NCBI GenBank assembly: GCA_963756025.1
Contig: CAVWMF010000005.1
Span: 310,001 to 374,000 of the forward strand
Direction of reading: 5' to 3'
Length of the DNA: 64,000 nt
From: Bog-473 sp963756025
GTDB lineage: Bacteria > Actinomycetota > Acidimicrobiia > Acidimicrobiales > RAAP-2
This document shows, piece after piece, positions 37,490-45,362 of this stretch (position 1 is its first letter; the number at the start of each line of letters is the position of its first letter). Both the position numbers and the translations under genes were made by a program. The notes below the pieces were generated by a model that did no database searches, had not been told where the DNA came from, and saw only the letters and a list, made by a program, of their open reading frames with translations.

Positions 37490-38325
37490 TAGCGCGATCG
37501 TTCGTCAATGTGGTGGTGATGTGCATGACTGCCGGGTTCGGTTGAGGTTGCGTGTTCTGCGCTTAGGACGATGAACCGATCCCGTACCTTTATGACGTCA
37601 ACGGGAATTCCATAGAGTGAACTCAGTCGCTCGCTCGTCAGGATTTCACTCGGGGTGCCGATGGCCCATCGACCCCGTACGAGATACAGGATGCGATCAA
37701 CATAGGGAAGTACAGGGTTCACCTCGTGGGTGACGAAGACAACCGGAGTTCCGTCGCTGCGACGACGCTTGTCAATGAGCGCTGCAACGGCATCCTGGCT
37801 GGCGAGGTCCAACGCCAATAGCGGCTCGTCGCAGAGCAGCACCCTAGGGTCCCCGAGGAGTGCTTGCGCAATCCGCAACCTCTGCTGCTCCCCTCCCGAA
37901 AGCAGCCCGACCGGAGCATTGGCATAGGTCAGCGCACCAACCTGCTCCATGACCTTGTCAACGCGCTGGCGGTAGGCCCGGGAGCGCAGCGGTACTCCCC
38001 ATCGATGGCCATCGAGGCCGAACCGCACCAAGTCTCTTGCTCGGATTGGGAGACTCGGGTCGAATGCACGCTGTTGAGGGATGTAACCTACCTCGTGGTT
38101 GCCTCTTCGAGGTGGAGCACCGTTGACCAGTACTTCGCCTCCAGTCAGCGGGACCAGTCCGAGAAGCACCTTCAAGAGAGTCGTCTTGCCCACTCCGTTT
38201 GGTCCGAGCACGGCCAGGAACTCTCCCGATTGCAGTGAGAGGGTGAGATCGGACCACAACGTGCGCGTTCCCAGCCGCGCGGCAGCTTGTCGGAGTTCGA
38301 CCAATGGCGGCAGCGTCGTGTTCAT
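37489..38325 (-). CDS. znuC: Metal ABC transporter ATP-binding protein
   Basis: ABC ATPase of the importer. Walker A LGPNGVGKTT, Q-loop, the ABC signature LSGGEQQRLRIAQAL and Walker B VLLCDEPLLALD are in order. The C-terminal 50 residues end in a His-rich stretch (SHAHHHHIDE), which may bind metal. 278 residues. ATG 38325 overlaps the znuA stop by four bases. Confidence 0.9.
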   Translation of the reverse strand: MNTTLPPLVELRQAAARLGTRTLWSDLTLSLQSGEFLAVLGPNGVGKTTLLKVLLGLVPLTGGEVLVNGAPPRRGNHEVGYIPQQRAFDPSLPIRARDLVRFGLDGHRWGVPLRSRAYRQRVDKVMEQVGALTYANAPVGLLSGGEQQRLRIAQALLGDPRVLLCDEPLLALDLASQDAVAALIDKRRRSDGTPVVFVTHEVNPVLPYVDRILYLVRGRWAIGTPSEILTSERLSSLYGIPVDVIKVRDRFIVLSAEHATSTEPGSHAHHHHIDERSR

Positions 38326-39266
38326 GATTTAGCCGCAGCGCCTTGGAGCGCGTGAAAAAGTGCCTTCAATTGCGCCAGTTGCCACTCCTGATAGGTGTGA
38401 TCAGAAGTCGGCATTGTTTCAGAGACACCAACGACGGCGATGCCATTCTTCTGAGCTAAGGAACGCACCTCTGTGGTCACGGGAGTCACGGTCTGGACGT
38501 TATAGAGGAGAACATCAATGCGGCGCTTGGTAAGGAGTTGCTCCATTGCCAGGGTGTCCGCCGGACCTGGATCCTCTCCGTCCTCGATCGCCCGGGCAAA
38601 GCCCTCGGGTGTCTTCACGGCGAGGTGGGCTACGGACAAGGCGTAGCCAGGCACGCGCTCCGTGTACGCGACTGGAGCGCCCGCGAATTGGGTCCTCATA
38701 GCTGCCAAGATCGAAGTTAGGGGGGCAAGGGAAGTATCGAATCGCCGCAGATTGCGGCGAAAGGTGGAGGCATCCTTTGGATCGACCTTGGTCAAAGCTG
38801 CCGCGACCGCCGCCGCGACCTTGGGCACCTTGGGGATGTCGTACCAGAGGTGCGGGTTCGGATCGTTGCCCGTCACATGGAGGATGTTCGCGGCATTGAC
38901 GATCACCGGCTGTCCACTGTCGGCACTTAGGAGAGAAGTCATCCACCCGTCGTATCCGGCGCCGTTTTCAAGGATCACCTGCGCCTGCGCCAATTTCGAT
39001 GCATCGGCGGCGTTGGTTTCGAAGAGATGAGGGTCGGCGTTCGGATTGCTGATCAACGAAATCACCGAAACGTCATGCCCACCCAACTGGCTGGCGATGT
39101 TTCCCCAGAAGTTCTCCGCTGCCACGACCTTGACCACGCCGTGCGGCGGCGACGCGCCAAGAGGCTGAGTCCCCAGAAGTGCGGCGGTGCTCGCTGCAGC
39201 TAGCGAGAGCAAGGAGATGGCCCGAAGACGGACCCAAGGAGCAGTTGGGGCGTGGTTGAGCGGCAT
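38322..39266 (-). CDS. znuA: Metal ABC transporter substrate-binding protein
   Basis: Cluster A-I binding protein with a signal peptide (LRAISLLSLAAASTAALLG). Metal ligands look like His in NADPHLFET, His in NPHLWYD, and a third site in the YTERVPGY region, where Glu replaces the His seen in classic ZnuA. The His-rich loop of ZnuA is missing. So Zn, Mn or another metal is possible. ATG 39266 gives 314 residues; the upstream ATG 39290 would overlap the operator and is not chosen. First gene of the operon. The operator-like palindrome lies 15-29 bases upstream. Confidence 0.85.
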   Translation of the reverse strand: MPLNHAPTAPWVRLRAISLLSLAAASTAALLGTQPLGASPPHGVVKVVAAENFWGNIASQLGGHDVSVISLISNPNADPHLFETNAADASKLAQAQVILENGAGYDGWMTSLLSADSGQPVIVNAANILHVTGNDPNPHLWYDIPKVPKVAAAVAAALTKVDPKDASTFRRNLRRFDTSLAPLTSILAAMRTQFAGAPVAYTERVPGYALSVAHLAVKTPEGFARAIEDGEDPGPADTLAMEQLLTKRRIDVLLYNVQTVTPVTTEVRSLAQKNGIAVVGVSETMPTSDHTYQEWQLAQLKALFHALQGAAAKS

Positions 39267-39280
39267 GTTGCAAACAGTAA

Positions 39281-39295
39281 CCGAAATCATTTCGG
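39281..39295. promoter_or_regulatory. Fur/Zur-type operator upstream of znuA
   Basis: CCGAAATCATTTCGG is a perfect 7-1-7 inverted repeat and fits Fur-family boxes (AT-rich core around a central base). It lies 15 bases before the znuA ATG, at the promoter of the znuA-znuC-znuB-fur operon. The Fur-family gene at 36187 is the expected binder. Confidence 0.72.
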
Positions 39296-39510
39296 ATAAG
39301 CAACCCGGCTCGTGTAGAGTGTGGGCAGACGGCGGATTCCCCGGCGTTCAGGATTCTTTGGACCAGGCGGATCCAAACTTAGGAACCACAGTTGCAAACG
39401 GTGCGAGGGCCGACCGCTCCCTGAGCGGGGTATCCAACTTCCAACCGCTGCCGTCCAAGAGGAACGTGGGTGAAGTGTTCAGTCAGAGATCTGCAGCTCC
39501 GCGCCTTGAG

Positions 39511-41220
39511 ATGCGTGTTGCTAGATACGTGCTGGGGGTCACTCTTGGGGCGTTGGTCATCGCCGCCCCGCTGTCGTTTGTCGGATCGGAGGTAAGGGCT
39601 GCCCAGGTAATGCCTCACGCTTCTTCGACCACGGCGGGCACATATGTGCCTTTGAATCCGGTGCGTATTACGGACACGCGGTCGGGGTCACCGTATCCGA
39701 ATGCTGGAAAGAAACTAGGGAGTACCGGTTCACTCAACGTCCAAGTGGAGGGATCGGGAGGGGTGCCGTTGGATGGTGTCTCGGCTGCAGTCTTGAATGT
39801 GACGGTTGTCGCGCCGACTGCGGAGAGCTACTTCGCGGTGTTTCCAGAGGGAACGACACGTCCGGCGATCTCGAATCTCCATTTCACGACGAATGCCATC
39901 TCGGCAAATCTGGTGACCGTTCCTTTGGGGAACCAGGGTGGCGTGACCATCTTCAACGCTGTCGGAAGCGCGAATGTTCTTGTGGATGTTGAGGGTTACT
40001 ACACGACCTCCCCAGGGTCGACCGGCCTCTACGACCCGTTAGTACCGTACAGAATCCTGGGGAACCTTGAGGCTGGCGCCACCGTTGGCCCGGGAACATC
40101 CACGCCGGTAAGGGTTGCAGGTATCGGTGGGGTTCCGGATCAGGTCTCCGCGATTGTGGCGAATGTCACAGTGGCAGATTCGACAGGTTCCGGATATTTG
40201 ACCTTGTTCGCGGCACCAGATTTGGGCTCCCCGAGTCCGCCGCCGGTTTCTGACGTGAACTTCACAACTGGGCAGATCGTCTCCAATCGAGTCATTGTTC
40301 CCGTTGGGGCCAACGGGGCGATCGAGGTGTACAACCCCACTGGTTCCGCGCAAGTCGATGTGGATTTGGATGGCTACTACACGCGATCCGCCGGACAGCT
40401 GGGAAGTGCATTCACGCCCTTAGGACCGACGCGTTTTACTGACACGCTTGTTGGAGTTAACGGCACGCCAATCTCGTCCGGGTCGAGCCAAAGCTTCAAT
40501 TTCCTGAGCGACGGCATACCGGCGAAGGCTGTTGCGTTGGCGTCCAATGTCACGATCGCCGCTGGCGGAGCTGATGGCCATGTGACGATCTATTCAGCAA
40601 CGGATTCAACTCCTCCACCCGAGAGTGATCTGACCTTCACGGAGGGTGGGATATCACAAACGTTCGTGCAGGCTCCTCTGAACGAATCATCAACTGAAAT
40701 CTTTAGTAGCAGTGCGGATGACGTCAATGTCCTTGTGGATGCCGTTGGTTATTTCGCGCCGCCGCCACCGTCAGTCGCCGTGGTGGCTGGCCCGTCTACT
40801 CTGGCCGCAGATGGCTTCAGCAGGTCTGCCTTAACCGTGACCGTTGGAAATGGTTCAGGGGTCGCTTTCAACGATCCAGTGACCCTTGCTTGGACGCCGA
40901 GCGTCGCCGGATCTTGCGGAATTGCCTCAGCTACTGGGAATACCAATGCCCAGGGTCAGGTCACCAGCACCTATACGGCATCAACGACGCCGGGTTTGTG
41001 CACGATCACGGCGACGGAGGCGAATGGAGGCACGACCGGCAGCATCACCATTACGCAGACCGGCCAGTCGCAGGCCGCCCCGCCGCAGGCGGGCGCGGTG
41101 CGGGTGACTTGCGCCGTGGTGAACGGGCCGGCTTCGACCTCTTCGGCTCATCCGACGGTGGTGGTGTGCTGCGCGGCCGGCCCTCTTGCGCGTAAGTGCA
41201 CAGCCGCTCGGCGTCGGTGA
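39511..41220 (+). CDS. Secreted beta-sandwich repeat protein with C-terminal Ig-like domain
   Basis: 569 residues. A signal peptide (VLGVTLGALVIAAPLSFVG) is followed by three related modules of about 130 residues. Each starts near a PVRITDT-type strand (PVRITDTRSG, VPYRILG, GPTRFTDT) and ends near VLVDVEGYY, VDVDLDGYY or VLVDAVGYF. They resemble the common actinobacterial surface module. A Big_1-type Ig domain follows (residues 430-520). The last 40 residues are unlike the rest (Cys-, Arg-rich) and overlap the convergent methyltransferase gene by about 170 bases, so the true C-terminus may be elsewhere. ATG 39511 is preferred; the frame is open further up. Lower GC than neighbours. Confidence 0.75.
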   Translation: MRVARYVLGVTLGALVIAAPLSFVGSEVRAAQVMPHASSTTAGTYVPLNPVRITDTRSGSPYPNAGKKLGSTGSLNVQVEGSGGVPLDGVSAAVLNVTVVAPTAESYFAVFPEGTTRPAISNLHFTTNAISANLVTVPLGNQGGVTIFNAVGSANVLVDVEGYYTTSPGSTGLYDPLVPYRILGNLEAGATVGPGTSTPVRVAGIGGVPDQVSAIVANVTVADSTGSGYLTLFAAPDLGSPSPPPVSDVNFTTGQIVSNRVIVPVGANGAIEVYNPTGSAQVDVDLDGYYTRSAGQLGSAFTPLGPTRFTDTLVGVNGTPISSGSSQSFNFLSDGIPAKAVALASNVTIAAGGADGHVTIYSATDSTPPPESDLTFTEGGISQTFVQAPLNESSTEIFSSSADDVNVLVDAVGYFAPPPPSVAVVAGPSTLAADGFSRSALTVTVGNGSGVAFNDPVTLAWTPSVAGSCGIASATGNTNAQGQVTSTYTASTTPGLCTITATEANGGTTGSITITQTGQSQAAPPQAGAVRVTCAVVNGPASTSSAHPTVVVCCAAGPLARKCTAARRR

Positions 41221-42628
41221 CCTTGAGGAACTCGACGAGGTCGAAGACGGCGCCGTCGGGTCCCCGGAGGGCGTCGAGGGCAGCTCGGCCGGCGCTGCCC
41301 GCAATGGGCGCGTGCGTCGTCAGGAGCACGAGAGGGAGGTCCTGACCTCCTCGGCGGAGTACTGCTGCCTTGCCGAGCGCCTTCCACAGCGTGTCCGCGC
41401 GCCGAAGACCGGTTTGACTCGCCGAGAATGCGCCGGAGACATCGAAGGCCCATTCCCCGCCGATCTGGTCGGTGGCCAGAAACGCGAGTTCTATTCCGAG
41501 TCGCGGGAACTTGACGTCAGACCGGATGTTGGTGAAGTGGCAGCTCTCCAGGAGAATCTGTGCGAAGTCCTTGGCCTGCCGTCCCTCACGTACGGCGAGG
41601 GCCGGCAGATCCGTTCCTGCGATGGTGCTCCGATCGGCGGAAAGCTGGACCCGGAACGGGGTGGCGAGATCCGTCGGCTGTGCGAGGCGTTCGGTCTCGA
41701 CGGCAATCCGGCTCCGTGCCCGGGTGACGTAGGACCGGTCGGTTTCGAACCCGATGTAGTGCCGGTTGGTGCGGAGGGCGGCGACGGCCGTCGTCCCGGA
41801 GCCCATGAACGGATCAAGGACGGCATCGCTCTCGTAGGTGTAGAGCTCAATGAGTCGCTTGGGCAGCTCAATCGGATACGGGGCGGGGTGCCCGACCCGG
41901 GTCGCACTCTCCGGTGCTATCTCCCACAGGTCGGTCGTGGCTTCGAGGAACTCGTCGCGCGAGATCGTTCCCGTCGAAGGCAGCCCGGCGGCGAGGCGTT
42001 GGTGCGGCTTGAGGGCGCGGTCGAACCGTCCCTTGCTGGCGATGACGATCCGTTCGGTTACGTCCCGCAAGACGGGATTACTGGGCCGCTGGAACGTCCC
42101 CCATGCACATGAGCCTCCGGCGGCCCGGCCCTTCCACCAGATGACCTCGCCCCGCAACAGGAGGCCCAGGTCCTGCAGGATCTCAGTGACGTCGCCGGCC
42201 AACGACCGGTAGGGACGCCGACCCAGATTGGCGACGTTGACCGCGATGCGCCCTCCGGGTTCGAGCACCCGCTTGCACTCCTCGAAGACACCGTGCAGGA
42301 GATCGAGGTATTCGAAGTATGTGCCCGGGACGCCGTTCTCGCCGAGCGTCTGCTCGTACTCCTTGCCGGCGAAGTAGGGCGGGGAGGTGACCACGAGGGC
42401 CACCGAATTCGACTCCACCCGTCCCATGTCGCGGGCATCCTGCTTGTAGATGACGTTCGTCCTTTTCGGGGAGATAACCGTCGAGTCATCGGAGAGCTCG
42501 GGGGCGACGAACCGGTCGTAGAAATCGGTGGCGTCGTGGCTCTCGCGTCGTGAGGAGCCGAACCGCGCCGTGGTCGTGGTCCGGCGGATACGTCCGCTCC
42601 CGGGTCCCGGTAGGGGCTCAACCGTCAC
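41051..42628 (-). CDS. Site-specific DNA methyltransferase with C-terminal extension
   Basis: Beta-class amino-methyltransferase (N4-cytosine or N6-adenine). The catalytic motif IV is TSPPYF (about residue 80), and motif I DPFMGSGTTAVAAL comes after it in the chain (about 265-280), the order of the beta class. VIWWKG and GFETDRSY are typical. Residues 310-490 form an extra domain (VKFPRLGIELAFLATDQIGG) of unknown kind, then a Lys/Arg/Pro tail. GTG 42628 follows AAAGGA and overlaps the RHH gene; ATG 42673 is possible. No restriction enzyme gene is next to it, so it is likely an orphan epigenetic methylase. The target site is unknown. Confidence 0.85.
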   Translation of the reverse strand: MTVEPLPGPGSGRIRRTTTTARFGSSRRESHDATDFYDRFVAPELSDDSTVISPKRTNVIYKQDARDMGRVESNSVALVVTSPPYFAGKEYEQTLGENGVPGTYFEYLDLLHGVFEECKRVLEPGGRIAVNVANLGRRPYRSLAGDVTEILQDLGLLLRGEVIWWKGRAAGGSCAWGTFQRPSNPVLRDVTERIVIASKGRFDRALKPHQRLAAGLPSTGTISRDEFLEATTDLWEIAPESATRVGHPAPYPIELPKRLIELYTYESDAVLDPFMGSGTTAVAALRTNRHYIGFETDRSYVTRARSRIAVETERLAQPTDLATPFRVQLSADRSTIAGTDLPALAVREGRQAKDFAQILLESCHFTNIRSDVKFPRLGIELAFLATDQIGGEWAFDVSGAFSASQTGLRRADTLWKALGKAAVLRRGGQDLPLVLLTTHAPIAGSAGRAALDALRGPDGAVFDLVEFLKVTDAERLCTYAQEGRPRSTPPPSDEPKRSKPARSPRRKSPAPRPPAAGRPATGRSA

Positions 42629-42851
42629 GGCGGTGCTTCTTTCCTTTGGAGATCTTGGACGGGACGTCACCATGTATCCCCCCTCCCGCCGGCGGCAGCT
42701 GGGCCAAGAACGTGGAGACGGCCCGCGTCACCAGGAAGTTGACGGACACGTCCCGCTCGAAGGCGACTGTCTGTAATTCCTCGTGGAGAGACGTGGGAAG
42801 GCGGATGGCCGTCGCCACTCGTGGTTCGTCGTAGACCCGGGGGCGACTCAT
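42618..42851 (-). CDS. Ribbon-helix-helix (CopG-like) small protein
   Basis: 77 residues. A short strand (RVATAIRLP) is followed by helix one (SLHEELQTVAFERD) and helix two (SVNFLVTRAVSTFLAQL), the MetJ/Arc fold used by small DNA-binding proteins and antitoxins. The tail is Gly/Lys rich. ATG 42851. The stop overlaps the start of the DNA methyltransferase, so the pair is co-translated. It may regulate the methyltransferase; no toxin gene is adjacent. Confidence 0.75.
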   Translation of the reverse strand: MSRPRVYDEPRVATAIRLPTSLHEELQTVAFERDVSVNFLVTRAVSTFLAQLPPAGGGIHGDVPSKISKGKKHRRDG

Positions 42852-42964
42852 GGACACGACCGTAGTGACCGGGTGTGACAATGTGGCGGATACCGCGCGC
42901 ACAAATACGCGAAAACCGTGGCCGCCCACGGTGACTCATCGCTCCGGCCCGCTTACGATGCTGC

Positions 42965-43294
42965 ATGGCTTTTGTCCACTACAGCCCGGAGACCCCCGAG
43001 GGCCGTGAAGCGCAACTTCAGGCGATAGCCATTGTCACCGCCGGGCTCGACAGTCCCGAGTTGCTGCAGCAGGAATTGCGCGCCGCCCTGGGGGCGAAGC
43101 CGGATGCGAAGTCGTGGACCCTCCTGACCATCGCCCTCGGCCAGGTCGGCATGAAGATGGCGGCGCTGGCCGCCACCTTGGACGCACAGAACGTAGAAGT
43201 CGTCTCGGGTTCCAGGGAGCAGATCACGCCCTTCAATCTTCTCCAGAATTGGGCCCGATTGATCATCGAGGACAGCGAGCCGACCGAGCCGTAG
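42965..43294 (+). CDS. Hypothetical protein, 109 residues
   Basis: Not recognised. It begins MAFVHYSPETPEGREAQLQA and has alternating helices with few charged patches and no Cys, signal peptide or membrane span. Likely a small soluble helical protein. It stands alone: 113 bases from the RHH gene (divergent) and 66 bases before the sigma factor. ATG 42965 is good. Codon use looks normal for the region. Confidence 0.55.
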   Translation: MAFVHYSPETPEGREAQLQAIAIVTAGLDSPELLQQELRAALGAKPDAKSWTLLTIALGQVGMKMAALAATLDAQNVEVVSGSREQITPFNLLQNWARLIIEDSEPTEP

Positions 43295-43360
43295 GGGAGA
43301 GGGCCTCCGTCCGGAGGGAGGGGGTCGGACAGCGAACCCCCGGGTGGGTAGGGTGGGACG

Positions 43361-43945
43361 ATGGCTGATCAGGCCCGGTTCACCGAAGTTGCGATGGAGC
43401 ACATGCCGGGCCTCTACAGCGCGGCCCTCCGGATGACGCGCAACGCCGCCGATGCCGAAGACCTGGTCCAGGAGACCTACCTCAAGGCCTACCGCGCCTA
43501 TGCCTCCTTCCAGGAGGGCACCAATTTGCGGGCTTGGCTCTACCGGATTCTCACCAACACCTATATCAACAGCTATCGGGCAGCCAAGCGGCGACCCGAG
43601 GTGACCGACGTCGAGGATGTCGAGGACCTCTACCTCTACAAGCGCATGTCCGGTCCGGGGGGCATTCGGGCCGGCCGCAGTGCCGAGGACGAGGCGCTCG
43701 ATACCTTCACCGACGACGTGGTCAAGACGGCGTTGGAGGAGTTGCCCGACGCTTTCCGCATGGCGGTCCTGTTGGCCGATGTGGAGGGATTCAGCTACAA
43801 GGAGATCTCCGAGATCACCGATGTCCCCATCGGAACCGTCATGAGCCGGATCCACAGGGGAAGAAGGGCGCTGCAAAAGACGTTGCACGATACAGCGGCC
43901 GCGCGCGGCCTCGTTGGAAGCACGTCGGGTGGTTCGATCGAATGA
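43361..43945 (+). CDS. sigR: ECF sigma factor, SigR/SigH type
   Basis: Group 4 sigma factor of the oxidative (thiol) stress type. Region 2 (LYSAALRMTRNAADAEDLVQETYLKAYRAY, with the pore motif NLRAWLYRILTNTYIN) and region 4 (FRMAVLLADVEGFSYKEISEITDVPIGTVMSRIHRGRR) are complete. The acidic linker is present. 194 residues. It is followed 13 bases later by an RsrA-like zinc anti-sigma factor. In Streptomyces and Mycobacterium the pair controls thioredoxin and mycothiol genes. ATG 43361 comes after GGGTGGG. Confidence 0.9.
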   Translation: MADQARFTEVAMEHMPGLYSAALRMTRNAADAEDLVQETYLKAYRAYASFQEGTNLRAWLYRILTNTYINSYRAAKRRPEVTDVEDVEDLYLYKRMSGPGGIRAGRSAEDEALDTFTDDVVKTALEELPDAFRMAVLLADVEGFSYKEISEITDVPIGTVMSRIHRGRRALQKTLHDTAAARGLVGSTSGGSIE

Positions 43946-43957
43946 GGAGGTGCGCGA

Positions 43958-44257
43958 ATGACTGAGGATGCGAACGTGGGCGGAGGAGCCAGCGCCCTCT
44001 TCGGGAAGACGATGAACTGCGACGATGCGGTCCATCAGCTCTACCATTTCCTCGATGGTGAATTGACGGAGGAACGGCGGGTGCTGATTGCGGAGCACCT
44101 GACTTATTGCGCACCCTGCGGGGGAGCGGCCGAGTTCGAGGCGGAACTGCGCCTGGTGATTGCCAACCATTGCCGGGATCACGTTCCCGAGAGCCTCATT
44201 CGGCGGATCGCCGCCGCCATCGACGAAGAAAGTCGCCAGCACGACGGCGGGAACTGA
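43958..44257 (+). CDS. rsrA: RsrA-like zinc anti-sigma factor
   Basis: 99-residue anti-sigma protein. It carries the ZAS motif HLTYCAPC (HxxxCxxC) in its middle, and a first Cys (TMNCDDAV) forms the redox site, as in RsrA, which releases SigR when the Cys pairs oxidise. Helix ADAVHQLYHFLDGELTEE precedes the motif in the family order. ATG 43958, 13 bases after sigR. The following metalloprotease gene starts eight bases after its stop. Confidence 0.85.
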   Translation: MTEDANVGGGASALFGKTMNCDDAVHQLYHFLDGELTEERRVLIAEHLTYCAPCGGAAEFEAELRLVIANHCRDHVPESLIRRIAAAIDEESRQHDGGN

Positions 44258-44264
44258 GGCACTC

Positions 44265-45362
44265 GTGAAGGGCGACGCGGCCGCTGCACCTCCGGGCATG
44301 GTCGATTGGGACCTGGCGCAGCGGGTAGCGACGGGCGCCCTCATTCTCAAACCGGCCCCGGCGACCTACCGATCTTCCGACCTCCAATCGCAGTTCGATG
44401 AGCTGACCGCAAAGGCCGAGCTCCTGGTCAGTGAGGCCACCGGCCTGCACTCGTCGCATGGGATGGCGCGGGCCAAAGTGACCGATCGACCGGAGTGGGC
44501 GGCCGCCAACGTGCGCTCCATGGAGCGCCTGGTCGGACCGGCGTTAGCCAATATCCAGGAAAACCGGGTGGGCAAAAAGACCGGGCATGCCACGCTGGCC
44601 GCCGGCCGGGTCATGAGCGGCACCCAACTCGGTCTGATGTTGGCGTACATGTCCACCCGGGTCCTGGGCCAGTACGACCTCCTCATCCGTGACGAGAATC
44701 CCGAAGACCAGGATCTTGTCTATTACGTCGGGCCCAATGTGGTGGCCATGGAGGAGCGGTACGAATTCGCGCCCAGCCAATTCCGTCTCTGGTTGGCGCT
44801 CCACGAGGTCACCCACCGGATGCAGTTCACCGCGGTTCCCTGGTTGCGCGATCACTTCGTGGGCCTGGTGGGAGAGCTGTTGGAGCCCCTGCAGACGGAC
44901 CCCTCCGGTCTGGCAGAAGCGATCCGGCGGATCTACGTCGAAGTGCGGGCGGGCCGCAACCCGCTGGAGGAGTCCGGGGTCATCGGCGTTTTGGCCACCC
45001 CGGAGCAGCAACTGGCCCTGTCGAAGATCGCGGGGATGATGAGCCTGCTCGAAGGCCACGGTGACGTCACCATGGACCGCGCCGGCGCAGCAGAGGTGCC
45101 CGGCGCCGCCGCGTTCAGCAAGGTGCTCCACGAGCGTCGGACCAACACCCGCGGCTTCACCAAGCTGATGTCGCGCCTTTTGGGGCTCGAGGCCAAGATG
45201 CGCCAATACGCCGAAGGTGAGGTGTTCGTCGAATCGGTGGAGGCCGCCGGCGGACCGGAGTTGTTGAGCCGGGTCTGGCGCGGTCCCGAGTGGCTGCCCA
45301 CGCTGGCCGAAATCCGCAGTCCGAACGAATGGGTGGCTCGGGCAGGTGGCGCGCTGGCGTGA
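44265..45362 (+). CDS. Zinc-dependent metalloprotease, DUF2342 / F420-associated family
   Basis: Predicted zinc metallopeptidase with HExxH (LHEVTHRMQF near residue 185) and a downstream Glu region. This actinobacterial family is often annotated as coenzyme F420 biosynthesis-associated protein and almost always sits before tilS-hpt-ftsH, as here (ftsH itself is absent). GTG 44265 is chosen; ATG 44298 is a close alternative giving 354 residues. Its TGA overlaps the tilS GTG by two bases. The substrate is not known. Confidence 0.82.
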   Translation: MKGDAAAAPPGMVDWDLAQRVATGALILKPAPATYRSSDLQSQFDELTAKAELLVSEATGLHSSHGMARAKVTDRPEWAAANVRSMERLVGPALANIQENRVGKKTGHATLAAGRVMSGTQLGLMLAYMSTRVLGQYDLLIRDENPEDQDLVYYVGPNVVAMEERYEFAPSQFRLWLALHEVTHRMQFTAVPWLRDHFVGLVGELLEPLQTDPSGLAEAIRRIYVEVRAGRNPLEESGVIGVLATPEQQLALSKIAGMMSLLEGHGDVTMDRAGAAEVPGAAAFSKVLHERRTNTRGFTKLMSRLLGLEAKMRQYAEGEVFVESVEAAGGPELLSRVWRGPEWLPTLAEIRSPNEWVARAGGALA

